Source: JAXMBN01 sp046349875
GTDB taxonomy: Bacteria > Planctomycetota > Planctomycetia > Pirellulales > Pirellulaceae
Direction: 5' to 3'
Length of the DNA stretch: 64,000 nucleotides
Assembly (NCBI GenBank): GCA_046349875.1
Contig: JAXMBN010000004.1
Span: 124,001-188,000, forward strand
Position 1 is the first letter of the stretch, and each line of letters starts with the position of its first letter. The notes below the pieces were generated by a model that did no database searches, was not told the origin of the DNA, and saw only the letters and a program-made list of their open reading frames with translations. Both the position numbers and the translations under genes were made by a program. Positions 44,225-53,285 of this stretch are shown here, in pieces.

Positions 44225-44503
44225 GGTAACTTCACTTGTTTTTTGTCATTTGGCAGGTTTTTCAGATGGGCAAAGGGTCAGAGAGAACCTTCATTGCAGG
44301 CTGTCGGTGGCTAAATGAGGGCATTAAGACGTGGTCGGCGGCCGTTTGCAGAGAAGAGGAGAGATTTTTCGGCAAGGGAACGGCTTTTTTGCGGCGGAAT
44401 TGCAGTGTAAGAGCGCACGGCTAGAGAGCCTCAGAGGATTGGCTTGTGATTCATGCCAACTGAGGGCGTTGTTGCCCTTGATCTAGTTGAAGATTGCAAC
44501 GGA

Positions 44504-45700
44504 TCAGGCGAGGAAGCAAATGGCCGAAGAGCTTTGCCCGCGGATCCATGCGAGATTGTTGTTCTGAGCTTCCTTCTTCAGGCTCGATGGGTGACCGGCG
44601 GCTCGTGAATGCCCGAAGTACTTCGTATACTCCCACACTAGATCGCACCACATCGATCCTTCAATGCCAAGTCGTTCGAGAATCGGAGCTAGGTTCTCTG
44701 GAATGCTCCCTCGCTTCCCTTCTTGCTTATGACGCCCAGTCCAATCGAGCAGCGTAAGATACTCGTCCGAACTCATATTCAGGAATCCTTTGTCGCTTGC
44801 ACGCACGCCGCTACTGCTGGCTTGAGGACCAGGCTTGCCTCGTTCATCAATCTGCAAAGGTGCCATCCACGAACCCACTTCCATTTGAAGTTGGCGATTC
44901 TTGCCTTTCTTCGATGATCGCAGCGATGCTAGCTGCTTTTTCAATTCTTCCGCTTCGATTCGTCGATTGGCAGCGATAGCTCACCTAACTTGGATGCCAC
45001 TTGCTCTTCATTCAAAATCTTCCCAGAACTGCTTGGATGCCGGAGTGACTCGCTTTCCTTTCTTGGCCTGAATTCGATCAAATGCAGATCATAAAACCTC
45101 GACTGCTCGGGACTCTTAGCCAAAGCAGCTCGAACTGGATTCAAGTCCACATACATAGCGCATGCCAATAACCCCGCCTCGTCGACAATCTTCTGAGCCT
45201 TAAAACGTCCTTCCCAAAACCTTCCAGTGCATTCATCTTCTCGATTTGCATGTCGTGCGATGGGTTCGGCAAAGGCTCGCATAAACCAGAAATGTTCGAC
45301 AACCAGAGGTTCACCATTCGGTAAGCTGCTTGGCGTCCGCAGTAGGCTGGGCAATATCCTGTTGAGTTGGCGTCCCGAGAAAATCCTCAAGTCGTTCACC
45401 AGGAAAGAGTTGCAACCAACGTCGAGCCACCTCTTCATCATCCCAGGCTTTCACGACGTCCGGCCTTGTCGAAGAATGGTATGCACGTGGTTGGACATGA
45501 CGGAATAATTAAGAACGTCGATTCCGAAAGTCGCTGCGAGCAGCCTCAATCTTCGACGAATCCACTCTCGCCGGTATTCGTAATTCTTACCCCGAGACCG
45601 AATCCTTTCCCGTAAGAAAGGCTCGCCGCACACATCGCTGAGTGCAGTGTGCAATCGAAATCTCATTGGGCGGAAACTGTTCAGAACGTTTCGGTAGCAT
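44504..45700 (-). pseudogene. Decayed RAYT transposase, at least four frameshifts
   Basis: Homologue of the intact RAYT at 23625-24857 across its whole length (about 399 codon-equivalents against 410). From ATG 45700, preceded by GGAGGAG: first block MLPKRSEQFPPNE with IAHCTQRCVRRAFLTGKD; shift at a GGGG run near 45594; NYEYRREWIRRRLRLLAATFG and the HUH motif SNHVHTIL; shift near 45460; VKAWDDEEVARRWLQLFPGERL; shift near 45310; FMRAFAEPIARHANREDECTG and AMYVDLNPVRAAL with the tyrosine kept; shift near 44945; then the C-terminal RASDKGFLNM, LLDWTGRHK and GIEGSMWCDLVW. Every active-site motif survives but not in one frame, so it is inactive unless the sequence is wrong. Confidence 0.92.
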
Positions 45701-45747
45701 TGCCGTAGGCTTCTCCTCCCCCAAATTCTACGCAACATCCGCAGGTT

Positions 45748-45772
45748 GTCAACATTAGATGGGTGGCATGTA
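45748..45772 (-). repeat. REP-like unit, CCACC loop, upstream of the decayed RAYT
   Basis: The reverse complement reads ACATG-ccacc-CATCT with tail AATGTTGAC. One stem position (second) is mismatched, the same position that is altered in the unit at 25079-25107. It is oriented forward relative to the decayed transposase, mirroring the first cassette. Confidence 0.75.
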
Positions 45773-45789
45773 TTGGTATTGGGGGGAGG

Positions 45790-46035
45790 TTAGGGGGTGA
45801 GTTTGTTTTGGAGCTTGTTGTAAGTGTCGAGGTGCATGGGGTGGTCGGTGTAGAAGATGGCTGATGGGTTGATGCCGGCAGATTCTTGCCGCAAAATCCG
45901 TGATTGCACCTGGGGAAGGCGGGCGATCCTGGGAAAAAGGACTAACCACAAAAATAGCACAGCGATTAGACCAGCCCCGAAGTAGATACGTCCCCTGACG
46001 CGGCGTCCCAAGTTCCCATTTGGTGGCTTCGACAT
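45790..46035 (-). CDS. Small single-pass membrane protein, function unknown
   Basis: An 81-aa product: basic N-terminus (MSKPPNGNLGRRVRGR), one membrane helix (FGAGLIAVLFLWLVLFP) and a polar C-terminal half (QSRILRQESAGINPSAIFY). It starts 36 nt after the stop of the YeiH-like exporter on the same strand and may be cotranscribed. The Shine-Dalgarno is weak. Not recognised; could be a spurious ORF, though the charge and helix pattern look protein-like. Confidence 0.5.
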   Translation of the reverse strand: MSKPPNGNLGRRVRGRIYFGAGLIAVLFLWLVLFPRIARLPQVQSRILRQESAGINPSAIFYTDHPMHLDTYNKLQNKLTP

Positions 46036-46071
46036 TTACTGACTCGCATCGGACTCACATTAGTTGGTAGA

Positions 46072-47613
46072 TCATTTTGCTAGGCTGGCAGCAACATCTT
46101 TGAAAACGACTTCGAACATCAACCAGCACATCGCCAAGGAAACAATCAAATTGAGCCCTTGCCCTACGACATAGAGCACCAAGGGCTTACCACCATGCAT
46201 CAATTTCATGAACTCTTTTAGATTGGAATCCAAACCGATACTCACGAATCCAAGACAAAAGAGCCAAACCCGGAGGTTTTTCGTAAAACCGTCGACCGTT
46301 CCGTTTGCAATCAACTGCCCCACCGTTCCGGTCGATTGCAACCAGGAGAAGAAAAGTGATGCAACCATGAATCCAAGAACGAACTTAGGAAACCGTCGCC
46401 AAATCAAATATGGCCCTTGGGCGATGGCTGCTTTGGCGTTTTCTCCTTTTTCGACGAAGGTAGACCAATAGACAGCCACCCCCAAAGCGACAATGCCGAT
46501 CAAGATGTTCTGAATCATCTTCACCGTTGTTGCCACTTCCATCGCAGTGGTACCTAACATCTCTCCTGCTGCAGCCACAGCTCCAGTCGAATCAATCGTG
46601 CCACCTATCCAAGCTCCACCAACGACATCGCTCAGCCCCATCCATCGAATCATCGGTGGCATCACAATAATCATGAGCACCGTAAAGCCGAGCGATAAAC
46701 CAATCGCCAATGACAACTCTTCCTTCTTGGCTTTGCAGGCTGCCGCGGTGGCGATCGCCGCCGAGACTCCACACACCGACATATCGGCCGAGATCACAAG
46801 GTTCAGCGACTTTGATTGAATGCGAAGTATGTACTGACCAAATAGATAGGTTGCGATCAACACAATGGGAGTCGTCACCCAGGATACAAAAATCCCAGGT
46901 CCTCCCAAGGCCAACAGCTTGTTGAAAAGAACTTCGGATCCTAGCAAAATCAAACCTGACTTAATGTAAAGCTCTGTCCGCATGGCAGGCTCAAGCCATC
47001 TGGGTGTTCCAATCGTGTTACTAATGAATAATCCAACGAGCAATGCCCACAATGCGTACTCGAGGTTGTAAACCTCCATCGTCTTCTGACCACCCATGAG
47101 GAATGCGATGATCGCGAGAAAGAAAACCACACTAAAAGCGCGAACAAACTTCCACCAAGAATTACCAGTCACGGCCATGATGGCGGCATAGAGTCCAGCC
47201 AAGATGGCAAAGGTGACAGCGAGCCCAGCCCAAAGCCCCTGCGTCTTTGAATAGAAAGCTTCGAGCGGATTGGATACCCACCCCGACAACTTGACGATCC
47301 ATGGCTTCAACGGCGTAGGAGCTATCTCCGACTCAAGCTTCTTCTTCGCATCTATCAGCTCTTTGCTTTTTGATTTGTAATCTTCTGGATTTTTGGACAG
47401 TTCCTTGAGCTGTTGCGAGACCACTTTATGCTTATCAAGCTTGTCGGATGTCGACTGAGCATCAGGGCGACTTAACCAAATACTCCCAAGCCCTACCATC
47501 AATAGTGAAAACCCAAAAACCATGGCGAGCCAATCTTCGGATCTGAAGAAAGAACTTTCCACGGAATTCACTTCGGGTTGGCTCTTGTTGGAATCATTCA
47601 CGTCAGACGCCAT
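46072..47613 (-). CDS. YeiH-like putative sulfate exporter family membrane protein
   Basis: A 513-aa integral membrane protein with about ten to twelve helices. After a polar N-terminus and first helix (WLAMVFGFSLLMVGLGSIWL) there is a charged helical insert (about 55-105, Lys-rich coiled-coil character), then the conserved UPF0324/YeiH core: EYALWALLVGLFISNT, YIKSGLILLGSEVLF, SADMSVCGVSAAIATAAACKAKKEE, MRWMGLSD-type loop, GGAWIGGTIDSTGAVAAAGEML, KMIQNILIGIVAL, FLGFVSIGLDSNLKEF. The coiled-coil insert makes it longer than the usual 330-350 aa. The ATG at 47613 has GAAGAGAG 8 nt upstream. The sulfate role is by family name only. Confidence 0.88.
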   Translation of the reverse strand: MASDVNDSNKSQPEVNSVESSFFRSEDWLAMVFGFSLLMVGLGSIWLSRPDAQSTSDKLDKHKVVSQQLKELSKNPEDYKSKSKELIDAKKKLESEIAPTPLKPWIVKLSGWVSNPLEAFYSKTQGLWAGLAVTFAILAGLYAAIMAVTGNSWWKFVRAFSVVFFLAIIAFLMGGQKTMEVYNLEYALWALLVGLFISNTIGTPRWLEPAMRTELYIKSGLILLGSEVLFNKLLALGGPGIFVSWVTTPIVLIATYLFGQYILRIQSKSLNLVISADMSVCGVSAAIATAAACKAKKEELSLAIGLSLGFTVLMIIVMPPMIRWMGLSDVVGGAWIGGTIDSTGAVAAAGEMLGTTAMEVATTVKMIQNILIGIVALGVAVYWSTFVEKGENAKAAIAQGPYLIWRRFPKFVLGFMVASLFFSWLQSTGTVGQLIANGTVDGFTKNLRVWLFCLGFVSIGLDSNLKEFMKLMHGGKPLVLYVVGQGLNLIVSLAMCWLMFEVVFKDVAASLAK

Positions 47614-47856
47614 GAAAACACTCTCTTCGAGAAACAGATGGTCGGGTGGGGAATGGCACAAAAGGAGCTAAACTAATGGCTCTATAAAGGTGGGGCGCCC
47701 CAAAAGGCGGTCTTCTATCGTATCATGTTTGTTCGTTTGTTTGGGCCGCTCGATTGGGTATCTCACTCGACTTTTGCGGCTCAGACTTTTTGGCAATACT
47801 CATTCAAATGATCGCCTCATTCTGTTCAATTTCCAAGCGATTGCAGGAAACTCAAG

Positions 47857-48528
47857 ATGCCTTATCGGGCTGTGATTTTTGACCTTGACGGAACGCTCCT
47901 CGATACGCTTCACGATATTGGGTCGGCCGCAAACGATGTGCTTACGGAATTCGATGAACCGACTCACCCTATCGCAGACTATCGATTTATGGTTGGCGAT
48001 GGAGTGTCGATGCTCTTTCAGCGGGCTCTGCCTAAGACCCAAGCAAATCGCGAACTGCTGCAGGAGTGCGTAGAGCTATTCGAAAAACACTATGCCGTCC
48101 GCTGGCGTGAATCATCCTGCCCTTATCCAGAGATCCCCGAGATTCTCGATTGGCTGTGCGCGAACAACATTCCAATCACGGTCCTCTCGAACAAACCGCA
48201 CGCCTTCACATGCCAGTGCGTCGAGCTTCTACTGCCTCAATGGAAATTTGATGTGGTTCTAGGACAACGCCCCGATGTTCCTCGCAAGCCAGATCCGGCG
48301 GGTGTTTTCGATGTCGTTTCACAACTCAATACCCTTCGAAAACTCAGCTTACAACCCTCTGAAATCGTCTACGTTGGTGATACGAATACGGACATGAGAA
48401 CAGCGATCGCTGCCGGTTGCTTGGCCGTGGGAGTCACTTGGGGATTTCGGCCAGAAATGGAGTTACGTGAATCGGGCGCCAAGTGCATCATTCATCATCC
48501 CACCGAAATCCGTAAGTACTTTGGATAG
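47857..48528 (+). CDS. HAD-family phosphatase, phosphoglycolate phosphatase-like
   Basis: A 223-aa haloacid-dehalogenase-type hydrolase. Motif I VIFDLDGTLLDT (nucleophile Asp), motif II ITVLSNKPHAF (Ser), motif III Lys in PDVPRKPDP, motif IV VYVGDTNTDMRTAIAAG. The cap region and the GWG-like VTWGFRP are as in Gph, which removes 2-phosphoglycolate formed in DNA repair and metabolism, but substrate cannot be fixed by sequence alone. The next gene starts 18 bp downstream; the pair is probably an operon. Confidence 0.92.
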   Translation: MPYRAVIFDLDGTLLDTLHDIGSAANDVLTEFDEPTHPIADYRFMVGDGVSMLFQRALPKTQANRELLQECVELFEKHYAVRWRESSCPYPEIPEILDWLCANNIPITVLSNKPHAFTCQCVELLLPQWKFDVVLGQRPDVPRKPDPAGVFDVVSQLNTLRKLSLQPSEIVYVGDTNTDMRTAIAAGCLAVGVTWGFRPEMELRESGAKCIIHHPTEIRKYFG

Positions 48529-48546
48529 TTTGCGACAGGAACGCTC

Positions 48547-50811
48547 ATGAATTCGGACGAGACTTTCCGTCGCACCTATTTTCATTCGTCTTGGTTTACG
48601 GTTCTCCTTGTTTTATCGATCCCCTTTGCCATTTATGCGGCGATTCATACGCCGATTGGAACGGCTTCGGTTCATGAATGGCTTCCAAGTGATCATGCCG
48701 AACGCAAGATCTATGATCGGTTCGTGGAACAATTTGGGGATGACCAATTCTTGATGGTCACATGGGAAGGCTGCAATGCGGTGGACCCTCGGGTGGAACG
48801 TTACCAAGAAGCGATCAAGTCTTTGGATCCAGAACATGAATGGATTCAAGGGTGTACGTCAACCGGTGAAGTTCTCCGTTCCCTTACAGCACCGCCGCTC
48901 GCCCTATCGAATGAGGAAGCTCAGCAACGACTTGCGGGTTTCTGGGTTGGCCCTAAGGAGGAAGGGGTGGTCATCGTTCAATTTACACCCAAAGGCATAG
49001 CGAAACAGTCTCAAGCGATCGAAGTCGTGGAACAAGCGGTACTCATGGTCCCGGGACTCGATCTTCAACAAGCCCGATTCGCTGGAACGCTTTATGAAGC
49101 CCATGCGGTTGATCTGGCTGCAGGTGCCAGCTTGAAGAAGCTGGTGCTTCCTTCCACCTTCGCGGCAACGATCATCGCCTGGATCTGTCTCGAACGATTT
49201 CGATACGCCTTGATTGTGTTCTTGCTCGCGGGCCTTGGTCAACTCTCTTCAGTCGCATTGATTTACCTTTGCGGGGATGAGTTTTCGGCGGTCCTTATCG
49301 TGCTACCAACCTTGGTTTTTATGCTCACACTCGCAGGCGCCATACACCTTGTTAGCTACTACAAAGAGGTGTTGAAATCAGGAGCTAACTTCGCTTCGTC
49401 TCGCGCTCTATGGATAGGACTGGCACCGTGTTTTTGGTCTACCATCACCACCGTCATCGGCGATGGGTCGTTGTATTTCAGTCGCCTTCGCCCCATTCGT
49501 GACTTCGGATGGTATTGCGGTGCTGGGTTGACGATCGCCACCCTCATCCTCTTCGGAGCCTTTCCTGCCATTGCACAGTGGATCGCACCAAGCCAATCAA
49601 AGTTGGCGAAACGCCATTCGAAGAATAATCTCTCTGAGCCTCCAGAAAGTCTTGGTAGAAACTGGTTTCGTGGATGGACTGAACCGATTGGTCAGTACGC
49701 AAGCCTTGTATCTATGATCGGAGCTGTCATTCTCTGTGCAACCTGCTGGGGAGTAGCCAAGCTACAGACTACGACCAAGTTCGATACCATGTTTTCGCAT
49801 CAAAGCAAAACGATTCGCGATATGCAGTGGATCGAAGAGCATATTGGTCCACTAGCCTCGATCGAAGTGCTAGTGACTTTTGATGCATCGAATTCCATGC
49901 CTCCAGTCGAACGCGCTTTGTGCATTGCGTCCTTGGACCGCGAACTTCGTACCGAGCCGTGCGTGGGGAGCGTTCTATGCCTCACCTCTTTCCTTCCTCA
50001 CGTACCTCGTTCACATGGTCTGGGCGCCGTATCCAAGCGAGCCGTACTGAATCGAAAACTGGAGGACGTTCGAAACGCGCCCGAGTTTCGCAGTTTGATT
50101 GCTCAGTCGGAGCAAGGCGAAACCTGGAGGCTAACCGCCAAGGTTTCCTCATTGGGAAAAGACTATGGTTACATGGCCGATCGCGTTCGAAAAGGCATTG
50201 AACGTTCCCTTCCAGAATCGGATTCCATCCACTTTCAAGTGACCGGCCTCTCTCCCGTTATGCATCACACGCAAAAGATGCTGCTATGGGATTTAGGCAG
50301 TAGTTTTGCATCTGCATTCTTGCTGATTACTCCCATCATGATGTTGGTTGCTCGAAGCGTATTGATGGGACTGTTGATCATGATTCCCAACCTTGTGCCG
50401 ATCACCATCGTTTTTGGAATCATGGGATGGGCTGGATGGAAACTCGACATTGCAGGAATCCTCACAGCCAGCATTGCTCTTGGGATTGCAGTCGACGACA
50501 CGCTCCATTTTGTGACACGCTATATGGAAAAGATGCGTGAAGGCCTTACCCCAACACAGGCGGTCGATCACGTTCTCGCGACTTGTGGAAACGCGATCCT
50601 ATTCACGACCCTCATCAATTGTTCGGCGATGTTACCATTCATTTGGTCTGAGTTTCTCCCGACCAGCCAATTTGCTTTCATGATGGTTTCGATTCTGATG
50701 TTGGCCGTTTTTGGCGATCTGATTCTTCTCCCCGCGTTGTTGATTTCACCGGTGGGTCAATGGGTATGTCGCTACCGCGCCGCGCGCCCCACCGCATCGA
50801 ACGCAACCTAA
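48547..50811 (+). CDS. MMPL/RND-superfamily permease
   Basis: A 754-aa transporter-like protein with twelve predicted membrane helices in two similar halves. Each half is helix, large periplasmic loop, then five helices: VLLVLSIPFAIYAAI, loop 35-190, LVLPSTFAATIIAWICLERFR through AGLTIATLILFGAF; then SLVSMIGAVILCATCW, loop, LLWDLGSSFASAFLLITPIMML through MVSILMLAVFGDLILL. The RND helix-4 carboxylates are suggested by GIAVDDTLHFVTRY near 660. This is the hydrophobe/amphiphile exporter-3 or MMPL-like shape. It may export lipids or hopanoid-type molecules; no substrate is indicated. Eighteen bp separate it from the HAD gene. Confidence 0.92.
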   Translation: MNSDETFRRTYFHSSWFTVLLVLSIPFAIYAAIHTPIGTASVHEWLPSDHAERKIYDRFVEQFGDDQFLMVTWEGCNAVDPRVERYQEAIKSLDPEHEWIQGCTSTGEVLRSLTAPPLALSNEEAQQRLAGFWVGPKEEGVVIVQFTPKGIAKQSQAIEVVEQAVLMVPGLDLQQARFAGTLYEAHAVDLAAGASLKKLVLPSTFAATIIAWICLERFRYALIVFLLAGLGQLSSVALIYLCGDEFSAVLIVLPTLVFMLTLAGAIHLVSYYKEVLKSGANFASSRALWIGLAPCFWSTITTVIGDGSLYFSRLRPIRDFGWYCGAGLTIATLILFGAFPAIAQWIAPSQSKLAKRHSKNNLSEPPESLGRNWFRGWTEPIGQYASLVSMIGAVILCATCWGVAKLQTTTKFDTMFSHQSKTIRDMQWIEEHIGPLASIEVLVTFDASNSMPPVERALCIASLDRELRTEPCVGSVLCLTSFLPHVPRSHGLGAVSKRAVLNRKLEDVRNAPEFRSLIAQSEQGETWRLTAKVSSLGKDYGYMADRVRKGIERSLPESDSIHFQVTGLSPVMHHTQKMLLWDLGSSFASAFLLITPIMMLVARSVLMGLLIMIPNLVPITIVFGIMGWAGWKLDIAGILTASIALGIAVDDTLHFVTRYMEKMREGLTPTQAVDHVLATCGNAILFTTLINCSAMLPFIWSEFLPTSQFAFMMVSILMLAVFGDLILLPALLISPVGQWVCRYRAARPTASNAT

Positions 50812-50879
50812 CCGAGCTCGATCCACAAAGGCCATCCGATGCCTGTCGATCCGTACTGCTCGCCTGTCGCATTCATGAA

Positions 50880-51776
50880 CTATGGCTTGGCGGATTCTTT
50901 GAACTCGATAAACGGAAAGCATTCGGGTACGTGCGAATCCCAAACGCCATGATGACTCCATGCCCAACCACCCGAATCTTCATCCGGTTTGGCAGCCTTG
51001 TATTGATTGAATCGCGAAAAGTCCATGCGCCAAACATCGCCCGATTTTGGAGGAAGAGAACGGGGCTTGGAAAGGTTGAGGGGCTTAAAGCCTTCCCAAG
51101 GAAACGCGAGCTCAACGGTCCAGCCTCGATCGCGGTCTTTGTTGTCATTCAACGTGCCGTCTAACCAAACGGCTGTCTTCGCTGCCGGAAAGTCCCACCC
51201 TAGCAGTGCCCATCGCTTACCACGAGGATGATTCGTCAAACCGACTCCATTGAATTCCTGTCCTCGCAAGGCAGGGTTTTTGAGATCGAATTCAGGTCGT
51301 GTTCTCAACCCTAACTTTTCGTACGAATCCTTCCAGAAGAATAATCCTTCATAGATTGTTCCAAGGGAATTGATTTCGAATTCATAGTATCCATCTTCAC
51401 CGGCCACAAAACACTCGACATCATTGTTGTTGTAGATGGGACTATCTCGCTCGGTGAGCGAAGCTTCGAGAAAAGGTTCTTCGATCCAATAACCAACGTA
51501 AAGATACTTTTCATCCCAAACGACGGCCGCACGGGTATCATGGATAGCCGCTTTGCCTGAAATGAGGTCCACAAAGCGAGGCGATCGTTGAGCGTTCTTC
51601 CAACAGGCCTCGTCTAACTTCCCATCTACCTGAATGGTTTCGTTGGTTTTCACCGCCGTGTAGCGCGCCACCTTGGATTCCGGCACGGGAGGAAATTGCT
51701 GTGAAAAAGCTGTCGTGGCCAGTAGCAGGAAGGCAACCCCTCCCCCAAGCGTGCGAAAAATCCCGGCGCGGTCCAT
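50880..51776 (-). CDS. Exported carbohydrate-binding family 9-like protein
   Basis: A 298-aa protein with a signal peptide (GGGVAFLLLATTAFSQQ). The mature part is a CBM9-like beta-sandwich: TIQVDGKLDEACWKNAQRS, AAVVWDEKYLYVGYWIEEP, NNNDVECFVAGEDGYYEFEIN, GWTVELAFPWEGFKPL, GDVWRMDFSRFNQ, ending HGVWDSHVPECFPFIEF. This is the stand-alone form often annotated as a carbohydrate-binding family 9-like protein and found secreted in planctomycetes. Ligand unknown. Upstream of the ATG there is only AGGG at a distance. Confidence 0.9.
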   Translation of the reverse strand: MDRAGIFRTLGGGVAFLLLATTAFSQQFPPVPESKVARYTAVKTNETIQVDGKLDEACWKNAQRSPRFVDLISGKAAIHDTRAAVVWDEKYLYVGYWIEEPFLEASLTERDSPIYNNNDVECFVAGEDGYYEFEINSLGTIYEGLFFWKDSYEKLGLRTRPEFDLKNPALRGQEFNGVGLTNHPRGKRWALLGWDFPAAKTAVWLDGTLNDNKDRDRGWTVELAFPWEGFKPLNLSKPRSLPPKSGDVWRMDFSRFNQYKAAKPDEDSGGWAWSHHGVWDSHVPECFPFIEFKESAKP

Positions 51777-51915
51777 AGAACTTTTTTACCCTGTACAAAT
51801 GTTGGAAAGCTCAATTGCTTGCAGCCCGTCAGCTTGATAGCCTAGATATCTTAGTGTGGAACGTCGAGCTATTCGACGAAAATCTATCTCTCCTTGAAAG
51901 ATGGGAAGTAAAGAA

Positions 51916-52377
51916 ATGAAACGCATGATGTTGGCCATGATGATGGCTGCTATGGTTGGTTTCGTCGGTACTGCGTTTGCTGTGACGACCAAAGACCCCT
52001 TGGCAGATGTAAAGTGCTTCTTGATGCCTCAGAAGAACATCAAAGAAGATAAGTCGGTCGATTATAAAGACGGCAAGGTTTATTTCTGCTGCCCCAACTG
52101 CGTCAAGAAGTTCTCTGAGAGCAAAGACAAGTACGAAGCCAAGGCTAACCACCAACTTGTTCTCACCGAGCAGTACAAGCAAGAAGTCTGCCCATTCAGC
52201 GGCGGTAAGCTGGACTCTTCTACTGCCATTGAAGTCGGCGGAACCAAGGTTTCCTTCTGCTGCAACAACTGCAAGGGCAGCGCCGAGAAGATGGCCGAAG
52301 AAGAACGCGTTGAGAAGATCTTTGGCAAGGAAGGCTTTGAAAAGGCCAAGTTTGCCAAAGTGAAGAAAGAAAAGTAA
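51916..52377 (+). CDS. Exported protein with tandem YHS/TRASH-like Cys motifs
   Basis: A 153-aa protein with a Met-rich signal peptide (MKRMMLAMMMAAMVGFVGTA). The mature chain has two similar units: DVKCFLMPQKNIKED to VYFCCPNCVKKF (Cys34, Cys58, Cys59, Cys62), and EVCPFSGGKLDSS to VSFCCNNCKG (Cys92, Cys115, Cys116, Cys119). The C-x22/23-CC-x2-C spacing is like YHS/TRASH metal-binding domains. Function is probably periplasmic binding of a soft metal such as copper; that is inference. The Lys/Glu-rich tail is acidic then basic. ATG 51916 has GGAAG 8 nt upstream; ATG 51901 is the alternative start. Confidence 0.85.
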   Translation: MKRMMLAMMMAAMVGFVGTAFAVTTKDPLADVKCFLMPQKNIKEDKSVDYKDGKVYFCCPNCVKKFSESKDKYEAKANHQLVLTEQYKQEVCPFSGGKLDSSTAIEVGGTKVSFCCNNCKGSAEKMAEEERVEKIFGKEGFEKAKFAKVKKEK

Positions 52378-52410
52378 GAACCACCGTTCTTCCAATAGAA
52401 TGTAAATGAC

Positions 52411-52444
52411 AAAGGCCCTTGTGCAAGCAAGGGCCTTTTCTTTT
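52411..52444. terminator. Bidirectional terminator
   Basis: AAAGGCCCTTG pairs with CAAGGGCCTTT around gtgcaag-type loop bases, flanked by A-runs and TTTTCTTTT. It serves the YHS-like gene and the convergent VanZ-like gene. Confidence 0.93.
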
Positions 52445-52491
52445 GAGTTCAATGATCGATCGTCACCACAAAAGTGATAACGGCTGAATCG

Positions 52492-52983
52492 CTACTGCGC
52501 TGCCTGCGATTTGGCGACAGATGCCACTGAAGGTGAAAGTCGTTTTGGATCAAAATTCTCTGGCGTTGATTCGTTCCCTCGGGCTTTCTGCAACCATGGA
52601 GATCGCCGCACTCGCGCCCAAAAAGGACGAAGTCCTACATAGAAGACAAGACCAGCCATCGCTCCCAGCGTATCGGCCACCCAGTCCCAAAAATCGGCCG
52701 ATCGTCCAACGGCCAATTGAGTAATTTCGTCAGCGGCCCCATAGAATGTCGCCACAATCCACGCGCCCACCACATGCGCCAGCGGCCGTTTTGCTTCTTT
52801 GGGAAAGGCCCAGGCCAGCAAGAAAGCTAATCCCGCATAAGCAAGAAAGTGAAGCGTCTTATCCGAATGATGGATAGCTGGCATTTGCCCACGAGGAATA
52901 TGCGTGCCTATGAATAACAACAACCAGTAGGCGGCAAGGACGAGGGTAACAACGCGAATTCCACGAATCGCTAAACGAACCAT
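52492..52983 (-). CDS. VanZ-like family membrane protein
   Basis: A 163-aa protein with four membrane helices and the VanZ signature: LFIGTHIPRGQMPAIHHSDKTLHFLAYAGLAFLLAWAF, ADEITQLAVGRSADFWDWVADTLGAMAGLVFY. The DKxLHFxAY and E-x-xQ...R-x-D-x-xD motifs are all there. VanZ-like proteins are linked to teicoplanin-type glycopeptide tolerance in some bacteria, but most members are uncharacterised. I took the ATG at 52983; the open frame to 53046 adds a Cys-rich stretch without family match. The C-terminal 35 residues are polar. Confidence 0.88.
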   Translation of the reverse strand: MVRLAIRGIRVVTLVLAAYWLLLFIGTHIPRGQMPAIHHSDKTLHFLAYAGLAFLLAWAFPKEAKRPLAHVVGAWIVATFYGAADEITQLAVGRSADFWDWVADTLGAMAGLVFYVGLRPFWARVRRSPWLQKARGNESTPENFDPKRLSPSVASVAKSQAAQ

Positions 52984-53285
52984 AAGGATTGTTTCCACGC
53001 AGGAATTCCATCCGCTAGCGATCACACACAGAACCGAAGGAATCATACGAGCGATAATGCTTGCACTTCAATCGGAACCTGTATTTGACGATCTCGGATG
53101 GAAATGAACTATTCGACAACTGCATAGCCCAGGTCGCGAGGAGAAACATGTTCTCGTCCGACCCTAAATGCCTAGGCTTGAATTGCAGACATCTTTTCTT
53201 CGTCGAATTTTCCAAGATCCGTTCTGAAGCAAATCCATCTTTACGCAACCGCAATTGCGTCTCTTTTTCGTTTCGCGATAGCCAG
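52984..53285. other. Intergenic region with one hairpin
   Basis: About 300 bp between same-strand genes. The only structure seen is ACGCAA-ccgcaa-TTGCGT at 53243-53260, followed on the plus strand by CTCTTTTTCGTTT. It looks like a terminator for the plus strand although no plus-strand gene precedes it, so it may act on the minus-strand gene or be incidental. Confidence 0.35.

Noticed and set aside
44236..44424. 62-aa plus-strand ORF beside the decayed RAYT
   Set aside because: No Shine-Dalgarno, no recognisable motif and irregular composition; treated as non-coding.
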